Of a stretch of DNA of 37,253 nt, positions 14,434-22,608 are shown piece after piece. Position 1 is the first letter of the stretch; each line of letters opens with the position of its first letter. Made by a program: the position numbers and the translations under genes. The notes beneath the pieces are model-generated. The model did not search any database. It saw only the letters and a list, made by a program, of their open reading frames with translations, and was not told where the DNA came from. Origin of the DNA: an uncultured Rikenella sp. (GTDB lineage: Bacteria; Bacteroidota; Bacteroidia; Bacteroidales; Rikenellaceae); the NCBI RefSeq assembly GCF_910577125.1, contig NZ_CAJTMN010000010.1:1-37253 (forward strand), given 5' to 3'.

Positions 14434-16818
14434 ATGAACAGATGGAAATTCGTAGGGGGGCGGTTGGCGACGGCCGGAACGGTTTTCCGCGGAGGATTGC
14501 TGGGGCTCTTGTGCGGAGGGATGCTCGCGGGGGGGTGTTCGCGGCGCGATGAAGCTCCGTTCGGAGCGGAGGGCAGTGCGGAGGTGTCGTTGAACCTGGC
14601 GGTGGATTCGGTGGGGAGCGAGGTCTCGTTCGGGACGACCAAAACGACCAAGCCGGCCGAGGCGATCGATCCGCATGAGGATCTGGCTATCTATGTCATT
14701 AATTCCAGGAACGATACACTGGCGCGGTGGAAGAATTTCAATTCGCTGCCGTCGTCGCGGCTCAAGTTTACGCCGGGGGCGTATAAGATCGTGGCCGAAT
14801 ATATGCCGGAGGGTGGGGTGCGGTTTCCGTCGCTCGATTCGTATCTCTATCGGGCCGAGGATAAGTTTGTGATTGCGGCGGGGGATCATCGCGAGTGCGA
14901 TTTGGTGGCCCGGCTGGCGTGCGGGAAGATCAGCGTGGTGTTCGACGAGAGTTTTTCGTACTACTATCCGAACTACTCGGTCGATATTCGGACCACGGGG
15001 AGCGAGTTTCTCAATTTCAAGAAGGGTTCTGTCCAGCGGAGCGGATATTTTGCTCCGGGGACGGTTCGGCTGCGGTTCCATCTCATTACCCAGGATTTCG
15101 ATTTGATCACTTTTTCACCGACGTCGCTGCCGGCGATTCGGGCGGGGGAACACTATAAGATTACGATGTCGGTGGGGGCGGATTACGGGAATGCGCAGGT
15201 GATCGTGCTGCGGACGGAGACCGAGACCCATCCGGCGCAGGAGGTCGAGGTCGAAGTGCCGCGGTATTTCCTGCCGAAAGATGCGCCGACGTATACCGCG
15301 ACGGGGTTTGTGAGCGGGGTGGCGCAAACCTTGTTCGAGGGGGAACAGGCCGAGTGGAGCGTGCAGACGACGGTGCCGGGGGGGATTTCGTCGTTCGTGC
15401 TGCGGATCGGGGCGGGGGACGATGTGTTGCGGGATCGGCTCGGGCTGGCGGCGGGGCAGACGGAGATCGACCTGGCGGGGCTGCCGGCCGACGATCCGAT
15501 GCGGGATCGGTTGCAGGATGCAGGATTCCGCTGGGGCGAGGCGTTGAATAGTCCGGAGGAGGCGGCGATCTCGACTTTGGCGTGGGTGGACTTTACCGAG
15601 GCGATGCGGGCGCATGCGGATCATTCGACGGCGAATTATGATTTCGGCTTCTTGTTGACGGACAACTATGGACAGACGCTCGATCCGAACGGCGGAGCGG
15701 TGGAGGTGCGGGCTACGGTCGAGTATCCGGAGATGAAGCTCTTGCCGCCAGTGCCGGCGGATATTTGGTCGTCGACCGCTTACTTTACGGTGCAGGCCAA
15801 TTACGATATTTTCAACGGGCTGCATCCGACGCTTCAGTATCGGCGGAAGATCGCGGGGGCGACCTGGAACGATGCCGTCGAGGGGGACAACCTGACAGTG
15901 AGGGAGCTGCCGACGACCGACGGGGGGAAGACTTATAATATACAGTACGAGTTGACGGGGTTGAACCAGGGGACGGATATCGGTCAGGAGTCCGGTCGGG
16001 AATACGAGTTCCGGGTGGTGGTGAACGAGAACCGGACCAGTCCGGTCTATGCGTTGACCACCGAGACGCGGCCGTACCTGCCGAACCGGAACTTCAACGC
16101 TTACACGGAGGCGGCGTTGTTCGGGGTGCGGTATGTGTTCGAGGGGGGCTGGGCCACTCGGAACCCGGCTACAGCGGGGCAAGAGGAACAACGCTATCCG
16201 GCCAATGAGTTGAGCTGTAAGAATACGACTTATCCGGAACAGATCGATGGCGAGACATGGGTGGCGATGAAGACCGCTTACTGGGGGCGGGCGGAATATT
16301 GGGCGTTCGGAAACAAACAGACTACGCCGAAGAATATTACCGCGGGGATTTTGTATCTGGGTTCTTATGCGTATACGTATAAGAAAGAGGGGATCGGAAC
16401 GAATGTGCAGCCTTATTATGAAATATTGAACACCGAAACGCTCGGACGGGGGATTGCCTGGCCGTCGAGGCCGACCTCGCTGTCGCTCAACTACATCTTT
16501 TTGCCCAAAGACGATGACAACAATCGGGATCGGGGATACATCTGTGTGGCGATGTATGGGGTGGATGCGACGGGGACGGAGGTCGAAATTGCGCGAGGAG
16601 AGGTCTACCTCGACCCGTTTACCGGGAAGCGCGAGACCGCGACACCGTTGACGATTAAGCTCGATTACAGCCGGACCGATGTCAAGGCGACCAAGATCGA
16701 CGTATTCTTCAGTTCCAGCGAACATTACAGGAAGGAAGATAGTCCGGCTTGTAACGGGAATACTTATACGGGGAATATCTTGAAAATTAAGGATGTTCGC
16801 TTGAACTACGAAAAATAA
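14434..16818 (+). CDS. DUF4493/PCMD-type surface lipoprotein
   Basis: Using the ATG at 14434 (MNRWKFVGGRL) the product is 794 residues, with a lipobox LAGGC near residue 35. The N-terminal part (to about 260) resembles DUF4493: a conserved beta domain with LAIYVINSRNDTLARW, LKFTPGAYKIVAEY and a RLACGKISVVFDES strand. Two middle Ig/fibronectin-like segments follow. The C-terminal 250 residues are a divergent PCMD-like domain (putative carbohydrate metabolism domain), opening PNRNFNAYTEAALFG. It is less similar to the two PCMD domains downstream (19332 and 22609) than those are to each other, and lacks their FCGG motif. First gene of the locus. It is probably exposed on the cell surface; the ligand is unknown. 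Confidence 0.8.
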   Translation: MNRWKFVGGRLATAGTVFRGGLLGLLCGGMLAGGCSRRDEAPFGAEGSAEVSLNLAVDSVGSEVSFGTTKTTKPAEAIDPHEDLAIYVINSRNDTLARWKNFNSLPSSRLKFTPGAYKIVAEYMPEGGVRFPSLDSYLYRAEDKFVIAAGDHRECDLVARLACGKISVVFDESFSYYYPNYSVDIRTTGSEFLNFKKGSVQRSGYFAPGTVRLRFHLITQDFDLITFSPTSLPAIRAGEHYKITMSVGADYGNAQVIVLRTETETHPAQEVEVEVPRYFLPKDAPTYTATGFVSGVAQTLFEGEQAEWSVQTTVPGGISSFVLRIGAGDDVLRDRLGLAAGQTEIDLAGLPADDPMRDRLQDAGFRWGEALNSPEEAAISTLAWVDFTEAMRAHADHSTANYDFGFLLTDNYGQTLDPNGGAVEVRATVEYPEMKLLPPVPADIWSSTAYFTVQANYDIFNGLHPTLQYRRKIAGATWNDAVEGDNLTVRELPTTDGGKTYNIQYELTGLNQGTDIGQESGREYEFRVVVNENRTSPVYALTTETRPYLPNRNFNAYTEAALFGVRYVFEGGWATRNPATAGQEEQRYPANELSCKNTTYPEQIDGETWVAMKTAYWGRAEYWAFGNKQTTPKNITAGILYLGSYAYTYKKEGIGTNVQPYYEILNTETLGRGIAWPSRPTSLSLNYIFLPKDDDNNRDRGYICVAMYGVDATGTEVEIARGEVYLDPFTGKRETATPLTIKLDYSRTDVKATKIDVFFSSSEHYRKEDSPACNGNTYTGNILKIKDVRLNYEK

Positions 16819-16881
16819 CGATACACACACCTTTTCTGAATACTCAAAAGAAATCAAGGGACTTTTTTAAATCGGAAAACC

Positions 16882-18240
16882 ATGAAAAAGTACACCTATA
16901 CAAAGAAAAACAACCCGCTGTTTCGGTCGATGACCGGTATCTTGTCCGGGGTGGCGGCTGTGATCGGAGGGGGGCTGTTGCTCGCTTCGTGCGTCAGCAA
17001 GAAAGAACCGGATCCGTACGGGCGGGGATTGGGATCCTTTACCGTCGCGTCGCTGCGGGGTGAAGGCGAGTTCGTTACGATCGAGACCCGGGCGGAGGGT
17101 GAAACGGTCGACGTGTCGGGATTCCGGGTCGGGGTGCTTGATCAGGACGGGCAGCCTATCCTGGATCAGGATGGGAAAACGCCGCTCTTCCAGTGGGACG
17201 CTTTTGCCGAGATCGACGGGCAGACCGTTACGATTCCGTCGGGAAAATACCAGTTTACGGCAAATAATCGTCCGGCGGTGCCGACTCCGGCGGCATGGGA
17301 TCATCCGGTGTACGAGGGGACTACCGATTTTGCGGTCAAGATCGGCGGCCTGACCGAGGTGAAGCTGGTTTGTAAACTGACCAATGTCAAGGTTACGCTG
17401 GCTTTTACGGAGAACTTCCGCAACATGGTCGACAATGCGACGGTCGAGGTCTATACCGATTACACCGATCCGGACAAGGCGGAGAAGCGGAAAGCCAATC
17501 TGACCTGGACGTTGGACGAGACCCGGGCCGGGTATTTCGATGTGCCGGAGGACGGGCAGTTCTACGTGTGCGTCAAGGGGATCCGGAAAGAGGACGGCAA
17601 ACCGCTCGGCAATGGCGAGGGACAGACTTTCAAAATCAGGAAACAGGACGGCGGGACGTTGCAGGCACAGGACTGGGCGCAGGTGCTGATCGGGTACGAG
17701 CAGAGCGGACAGGGAGGACTGTCGGTCTCGATCGACCACGAGTTGCACGAAGAGGAGCATATCGTGATCGTTCCGGACGGGGATGATGTGATTAACGGCG
17801 GGTCGAACAACGAGAACTGGGAGGGGGACGACGATCCGAACGGCGGGGATGAACCGGGCGGCGATTCGGCGGCAGCGGAAGTGGCGGGGACTTATAGCGG
17901 GACGTTAGGAGTTGTGCTGGGGGGAGCTACGGTGGATGAGATGTCGGGTCAGCCGGCGCGGTTGACGATGACTGCGACCGGGAATACCATTACGTTGGAA
18001 CTCATCGAATCGGCTTTGCCGGAAGACTTGTTTACCAGCAAGATACGGGCTGAAAAGGTCTCGGTGAAGAAGGAAAGCGACGGGACTTACACGCTCTCGG
18101 GAGCAGGGAAAGTAGGGGTCGGAGGAGAGGATGTGGACTTTACCTTGCGTGCGACGGGGACGCCGAGCGGGATGACATTTACGATCGACGTGCCGTTGGT
18201 GACGGTGGTGGCGACAATCGAGAACGCGGTGCGGCAGTAG
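16882..18240 (+). CDS. DUF4493 lipoprotein with C-terminal calycin-like domain
   Basis: The 452-residue protein has a long signal with lipobox LLASC near residue 37. Residues about 50-290 form a DUF4493-like unit (VDVSGFRVGVLDQDG, VTIPSGKYQFTANN, VKLVCKLTNVKVTLAFTENF). An acidic, Gly/Asn-rich linker (about 300-335, NENWEGDDDPNGGDEPGG) joins it to a C-terminal beta-barrel of the Bacteroidetes calycin-like type (GTYSGTLGVVLGG, then LTMTATGNTITLELI). It follows the first PCMD lipoprotein by 63 bases and is probably co-transcribed with it. The linker suggests a surface-exposed binding module on a stalk. Function unknown. Confidence 0.8.
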   Translation: MKKYTYTKKNNPLFRSMTGILSGVAAVIGGGLLLASCVSKKEPDPYGRGLGSFTVASLRGEGEFVTIETRAEGETVDVSGFRVGVLDQDGQPILDQDGKTPLFQWDAFAEIDGQTVTIPSGKYQFTANNRPAVPTPAAWDHPVYEGTTDFAVKIGGLTEVKLVCKLTNVKVTLAFTENFRNMVDNATVEVYTDYTDPDKAEKRKANLTWTLDETRAGYFDVPEDGQFYVCVKGIRKEDGKPLGNGEGQTFKIRKQDGGTLQAQDWAQVLIGYEQSGQGGLSVSIDHELHEEEHIVIVPDGDDVINGGSNNENWEGDDDPNGGDEPGGDSAAAEVAGTYSGTLGVVLGGATVDEMSGQPARLTMTATGNTITLELIESALPEDLFTSKIRAEKVSVKKESDGTYTLSGAGKVGVGGEDVDFTLRATGTPSGMTFTIDVPLVTVVATIENAVRQ

Positions 18241-18290
18241 TTCTTTTGAAGGAGAACTTTCTCCGCCGGCAGGCCAATTGCCCACCGCGG

Positions 18291-18309
18291 GGCCCCGTTC
18301 GGGGCTTTT
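18291..18309 (+). terminator. Possible terminator after the calycin-like lipoprotein
   Basis: A short stem GCCCC/GGGGC with loop GTTC is followed by TTTT. It is weak, but it lies 50 bases after the stop codon. Confidence 0.4.
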
Positions 18310-18383
18310 ACTGGGGCTCTTTCCGCCTTAGTTGGCGGGGTCTGCGCGGCCTGAGCGCAGTTCCATCCGGTTCAAAGCTCGTC

Positions 18384-18455
18384 GCGCGCCGCCGTCAGAA
18401 AGACGATTCAACTGTTTCGGCGATGAGCCGAAACAGTTGAATCGCTTAGGCGCGC
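18384..18455 (+). repeat. Hairpin element H4
   Basis: Outer stem GCGCGCC/GGCGCGC. The inner stem is a perfect 18 bp (18404-18421 with 18427-18444) around loop GATGA. It is closely related to H1, and the pair G18414-C18434 replaces A-T of H1. Confidence 0.9.
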
Positions 18456-18569
18456 GAACAAAGAACGGTGCGAAGATTTGGGCTGACACAGCCAACCGCC
18501 CACCGCGGGCACGCGGGGCCGCGCGGCCTGAGCGCGTCGGACACGGTTTCTCTACTATTATAATACCCC

Positions 18570-18640
18570 GCGCGCCACGCCTTAAGAGGGAAATTAGCCC
18601 AATCAATGCGAATTGATTGGGGATAATTTCCCAAGCGCGC
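18570..18640 (+). repeat. Hairpin element H5
   Basis: Outer stem GCGCGC/GCGCGC, 5' spacer CACGCCTTAAGA, middle stem GGGAAATTA/TAATTTCCC, inner stem CCCAATCAAT/ATTGATTGGG, loop GCGA. Confidence 0.9.
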
Positions 18641-18667
18641 GGATAAAGAATGTTCTTTTGAAGAATT

Positions 18668-18745
18668 CCCGCGCGCGCTTGCTGGATAAGGAAATCGTTC
18701 AAAAACGTGAATCGCTTTTGAACAAGATTTCCGCCAGCGCGCGGG
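18668..18745 (+). repeat. Hairpin element H6
   Basis: Outer stem CCCGCGCGC/GCGCGCGGG, middle stem GGAAATC/GATTTCC, inner stem GTTCAAAA/TTTTGAAC. Confidence 0.9.
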
Positions 18746-18772
18746 CAAAGAATGTTTTTTATTGGATGGTAT

Positions 18773-18791
18773 AGCGATACGCAGTATCGCT
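18773..18791 (+). repeat. Short hairpin box AGCGATAC/GTATCGCT
   Basis: 8-bp stem and 3-base loop GCA. Identical to 37129-37147, and a compensated variant of 1743-1761. A shared flank follows, starting CTGTCCCGCC. Confidence 0.85.
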
Positions 18792-18941
18792 CTGTCCCGC
18801 CGGGGTCACTCGGCCGCCGCCCGCGTAGGGCAGTTCCATCCGGTGCGAAGTTTTGGGCTGACACAGCTGCAGCAAAACGAAGTTTTGCCCGTCCACGGGA
18901 TGTGGGGCCCGCGCGGCCCGAGCGCAGTCGAAGCTCGATAG

Positions 18942-19014
18942 TCGCCCGCCCGCTTAAAAGGGGAATTTCATTCGTTTTGCGGGAGCAAAATCGAGAAGAA
19001 ATTCCCGCGGGCGA
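18942..19014 (+). repeat. Hairpin element H7 (TCGCCCGC type)
   Basis: Outer stem TCGCCCGC/GCGGGCGA, middle stem GGGAATTTC/GAAATTCCC, inner stem CGTTTTGC/GCAAAATCG (one bulge) around GGGA. Nearest relative is H8, whose middle stem differs in both arms. Confidence 0.9.
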
Positions 19015-19331
19015 TGGCAGAGAATGGTTCAAAGTTGCTTTCGGACCGGACGCCCGGGAGCGGACGCAATCATTGACACGCGAGTGGCATTATTGCGGGC
19101 CTCCCGAGGGGAGGCGTTCGGCCCGCGCACCCTGCGGATGCGGTTGGTTGCGAGGGAAAGAATGATAAGAATTGCCCGCTCCGACGGAGGCGGAAGTGTT
19201 CCGAGCAAGCTCCAGTTTTCGTGTGCCGGGCGGCACCATCCGTGGGGGGGATGTTGGCTTTGTGCAATTTTCAGTTGCGGAGCAAAGGGTTGCTGCAGCT
19301 AAAAAAAGATGTAAAAAATAAAAGATCGGCA

Positions 19332-21668
19332 ATGAAACGGCTGATAATGAAATATATACCGATTTTTGTCTCGGCGATGGCGATCGTAGCGACGGGTTGT
19401 CGGCACGGATTGGACGCAGGGGGACGATTGGGCGAGTTGTCGTTTGTGGTCGAACGGAATGACGAGCTGACCCTTAAGGGCGGACAGGTCGATAACGAGA
19501 TTCCGTATCGGATCGACGTGGTCGATGACCGGGGAGATACGGTGGCGCACTATGACGACCATCGCGAGATCGTGTCGATTAAGTTGGCGGAGGGGACTTA
19601 TCAGGTGTATGCCGAAGACAATCTGGAAGTTGAACCGGGGAATCGCTTCGGACAACCGAGGTATCGGGGACATCAGCCGGTGGTTGTGCGGTCGGGACAT
19701 ATCTCGCAGGTGGTGTTGATCTGCCGGTTGCATAATGTCAAGGTGCAGGTGGATTTCGACCGGACTATTCGCGAACGGCTCAGGAATTACAAACTGTACG
19801 TGCAGCCGGAAGAGGATTCGCCGGCGGAACAACGGTTGGAGTTCGACCAGACGGCGGTGGATGCGGGGCAGAATATCGGGTGGGTGCAGCAGACGGAGAA
19901 TGGACGGTTTTTGTTGCGGTTTTTGGCCGCCAACGAGCAGGAACCGGATCGGTTGTTGGAGTATCGGCGGGTGATTGCCGATGCCGAGGCAGGTGATTTT
20001 TACCGGTTTACGATCCGGATGGACGAGAACGGGAGTGCGTCGAGTGGGGGGAATGTGTTCCGGCTTTCGGTGCGGACGGATTTGGCGGAATACAGCTTTC
20101 CGCTGGCGGTGATGGAGCCGACCCGGGGATTGCCGGTGGTGCGGCGGGATGACGGGGGGAGTATTTCCGATCCGATCTCGACCAACGAAGACAATCGGGA
20201 CGGAAATGGAAAGGTGCGGATCGAGGCGGAGGCGGGGTTCGAGCGGATCCGGATTCGGCATGAGGATCCGACGGTGTTGCTGAAGTACGGATTACCCGGG
20301 ATGATTACGCTCGGGGGGGATAACAGTGCGGCGGAGGATGAAGAGCAGCGGCAGCGGTTGGCGGATGTGATCGCGTGGGGGGCGGGGACGGACGACCGGG
20401 CGTGCGTGGTGGGGGAACAGGAGATGTGGATCGACTTTTCGACCTTGATGAACGTGCGGGAGGTCGACGGGGCGAAGCTGCCGGGGAAACCGGGGCGGTA
20501 TGACATCGATATCGAGATTTACGACGCCGACCGGCAGATGCGGACGCAGCGGATTACGCTCGCCGTGGCGCGCGACTTTGCGACGGGAGCGGCTCTGGGA
20601 ACTTCGTTGGTGAACGGGGTGCCGGGGCTGGGGGCGAAGTATGCTTACGTTTCGGCGTCGTGGCTTAATGTGCGGCCGGCCGGGCTTGCGTTCGAGTACC
20701 GGAAGAAGTTCGGCACGGGGAGCGGCGCGGCTTGGCAGCGGGTGACGGTGGACGAGGCATTGGTGAACGAAGCAACGAAAACTTTCGTCGGGTTGCTGCG
20801 CGGGTTGGAGCCGGAGACTACGTATGAGTTCCGACCGGTAGGGGACGGGGTCGATGCCGGGACGATCGAGACGTTTACGACGGAACCTTATGTCGCCGTG
20901 CCGAACTTGGATTTTGAGGGGGGCTCTACGGGATCGTTCGATGGGGCGAGCGGTGTGTACGATCCGAATATTCCGGGGCAGGAGCGGTTTTGGGCGACCG
21001 GGAATCCGGGCGGGAAGTTTACGATGTTTGGACAGGGGTTGGATAAGAATGTTACGTTGCCGGTGACGGGGAGCGAGGCGCATACTGGGACGGCGTTGTG
21101 GCTTACCTCTTATTATGTCAGCAAGTTCGGTGTGAATAGTTTGGCGTCGGGGAGTATTTACAGCGGGACTTTCGGGCCGATTAGCAGTGCGCCGATGAAT
21201 ACCGAAGCGCAGCGGGCGTTGGTGCACTATGGGAGACCGTATACCGCGCGGCCGTTGGCGTTGAAGGGGTGGTACAAATATTTGCCGAAGGCGATCAATC
21301 GGGATATCGACGGGAAATTCCCGGAACTACAGGGACAGGAGGACAAGTGTAAGATCTATGTCAGCCTGGAGGCGTGGGGGAGCGGTGTGACGGATCGTCC
21401 GGCGAATCCGACGGTGGTGGGGTATGGCGAGTTGTTGAGCGGAGCGACGCCGACCGATACGCCGGAGGCGGCGGCGAATAACGGATATGTGTCGTTCGAA
21501 TTCCGGATCGATTATCCGGAGGATATGCTCGGACGGCGACCGGATCATATCGTGATGGGGGCGACGTGCAGCTATTTGAGCGACGATTTCTGCGGGGGAG
21601 AGGGGAGTACGCTTTATATCGACGACTTTGAACTGATATGGGATCCGACAGAGTTGGCGGTACAATAA
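19332..21668 (+). CDS. DUF4493/PCMD surface lipoprotein
   Basis: The start at 19332 (MKRLIMKYIPIFVSAMAIVA) gives 778 residues with lipobox VATGC near residue 23; the frame upstream runs through repeat sequence. A DUF4493-like N-terminus (GELSFVVERNDE, LAEGTYQVYAEDN, VVLICRLHNVKVQVDFDR) is followed by Ig-like middle segments. The C-terminal PCMD domain has NLDFEGGS, ERFWATGNPGG, GRPYTARPLALKGWYKY and DDFCGGEGSTLYIDDFEL. This last part is clearly paralogous to the PCMD of 22609-24276. Codon use is rich in GGG and CGG. A likely surface-exposed protein; ligand unknown. No consensus promoter was found in the repeat-rich leader. Confidence 0.85.
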   Translation: MKRLIMKYIPIFVSAMAIVATGCRHGLDAGGRLGELSFVVERNDELTLKGGQVDNEIPYRIDVVDDRGDTVAHYDDHREIVSIKLAEGTYQVYAEDNLEVEPGNRFGQPRYRGHQPVVVRSGHISQVVLICRLHNVKVQVDFDRTIRERLRNYKLYVQPEEDSPAEQRLEFDQTAVDAGQNIGWVQQTENGRFLLRFLAANEQEPDRLLEYRRVIADAEAGDFYRFTIRMDENGSASSGGNVFRLSVRTDLAEYSFPLAVMEPTRGLPVVRRDDGGSISDPISTNEDNRDGNGKVRIEAEAGFERIRIRHEDPTVLLKYGLPGMITLGGDNSAAEDEEQRQRLADVIAWGAGTDDRACVVGEQEMWIDFSTLMNVREVDGAKLPGKPGRYDIDIEIYDADRQMRTQRITLAVARDFATGAALGTSLVNGVPGLGAKYAYVSASWLNVRPAGLAFEYRKKFGTGSGAAWQRVTVDEALVNEATKTFVGLLRGLEPETTYEFRPVGDGVDAGTIETFTTEPYVAVPNLDFEGGSTGSFDGASGVYDPNIPGQERFWATGNPGGKFTMFGQGLDKNVTLPVTGSEAHTGTALWLTSYYVSKFGVNSLASGSIYSGTFGPISSAPMNTEAQRALVHYGRPYTARPLALKGWYKYLPKAINRDIDGKFPELQGQEDKCKIYVSLEAWGSGVTDRPANPTVVGYGELLSGATPTDTPEAAANNGYVSFEFRIDYPEDMLGRRPDHIVMGATCSYLSDDFCGGEGSTLYIDDFELIWDPTELAVQ

Positions 21669-21729
21669 ATACAGGGGATACAAAAGAAGACGTTCGGCGG
21701 ATAACGATCGGGCATACAAGAGAAATAGC

Positions 21730-22605
21730 ATGAAAAAAATCATCAATCTGCTGTTGGCGACCGGATTTGTGGCGGGAGCGATTCCCGCTTCGGCGGCGGG
21801 AGGGGCGGCGGTGCCGGAAGATACAACGGCGATTCGGGTGGCGGGGGTTGCTGCTGCGTCGGATACGGTTTCGGGGGGACGGGAGCTGGCTACGGTGCAA
21901 CCCACACAAGCCCCGTCGAAGTCCAAAAAGAAACAGAAGTTCGACCGGGGGATTACCGCCGGACAGACGTTTATGCCTAAAGGGGTGTGGTTTTTCGGGG
22001 GGAATATCTCTTATACCCAGCACAATAACGACGACTATCAACTGCTCGGTCTGCTGAAGGATTTCTCCAGCAGGGGATATACGTTTGCCTTGCGGCCGAT
22101 GGTCGGATACTCGTTCTCGAAGAATATGGCGGCCGGGCTGGCGTTTACCTATCAACGGACGATGCTCCAGATCGATAACGTCAGCCTGGGGTTCGGAGAT
22201 CTGAGCTTCGGTTTGTCGGATATGTACAACATCGAACACGTCTATACCGGGACGATCTTCCTGCGGAACTACATCAACCTGGGAAACAGCCGTCGGTTTG
22301 CGCTGATCAACGACTTGAAACTCCAGCTGGGCGGCGGACAGGGGAAGATGACGAACGGCGTGGAGGATGATTTGACGGGGACTTATACGAAGATTTACCA
22401 GATCGGTTTGGTTTGTTCGCCGGGTTTGGCGGTTTTTGTGAACGACTTCGCCGCTGTGGAAGCGACGATCGGGGTGATGGGCTTCCAGTACAAACGCACG
22501 GAGCAGACTACGGATCAGATTCATCACGGGGTGAGAACCTCCAGCGGGGCGAACTTCAAAATCGATATTTTTTCGATTGCGTTGGGGATGACCTTTTATT
22601 TGTAG
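21730..22605 (+). CDS. Outer-membrane beta-barrel protein of the PCMD locus
   Basis: The 291-residue protein has a cleavable signal peptide (MKKIINLLLATGFVAGAIPASA) and a Ser/Lys-rich linker (about 55-72). Alternating amphipathic strands follow (GVWFFGGNISYTQ, YTFALRPMVGYSFSKN, RRFALINDLKLQLGGG, FKIDIFSIALGMTFYL). The aromatic C-terminal strand is typical of barrels inserted by BamA. It lies 61 bases after one PCMD lipoprotein and 3 bases before the next, so it should be co-translated with them. It may anchor or export the lipoproteins; this is inference from context. Confidence 0.85.
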   Translation: MKKIINLLLATGFVAGAIPASAAGGAAVPEDTTAIRVAGVAAASDTVSGGRELATVQPTQAPSKSKKKQKFDRGITAGQTFMPKGVWFFGGNISYTQHNNDDYQLLGLLKDFSSRGYTFALRPMVGYSFSKNMAAGLAFTYQRTMLQIDNVSLGFGDLSFGLSDMYNIEHVYTGTIFLRNYINLGNSRRFALINDLKLQLGGGQGKMTNGVEDDLTGTYTKIYQIGLVCSPGLAVFVNDFAAVEATIGVMGFQYKRTEQTTDQIHHGVRTSSGANFKIDIFSIALGMTFYL

Positions 22606-22608
22606 ACT

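Larger units (their letters stand above)
18310..19300 (+). repeat. Repeat island D (four hairpin elements in series)
   Basis: About 1 kb without a gene splits the surface locus. It contains hairpin elements H4 (18384-18455), H5 (18570-18640), H6 (18668-18745) and H7 (18942-19014), all in the same orientation. Conserved links join them (AAAGAATG after each element, CAAAGCTCG or similar before some). Boxes TTGGGCTGACACAGC, GGCCTGAGCGCAGT and CAGTTCCATCCGG recur, with the AGCGATAC/GTATCGCT hairpin at 18773-18791. 19221-19244 resembles 1826-1846. Confidence 0.9.

Noticed and set aside
18310..19300. CRISPR array or tandem repeats
   Set aside because: Units vary in length and are hairpins with variable stems; there is no constant direct repeat with regular spacers and no cas gene.
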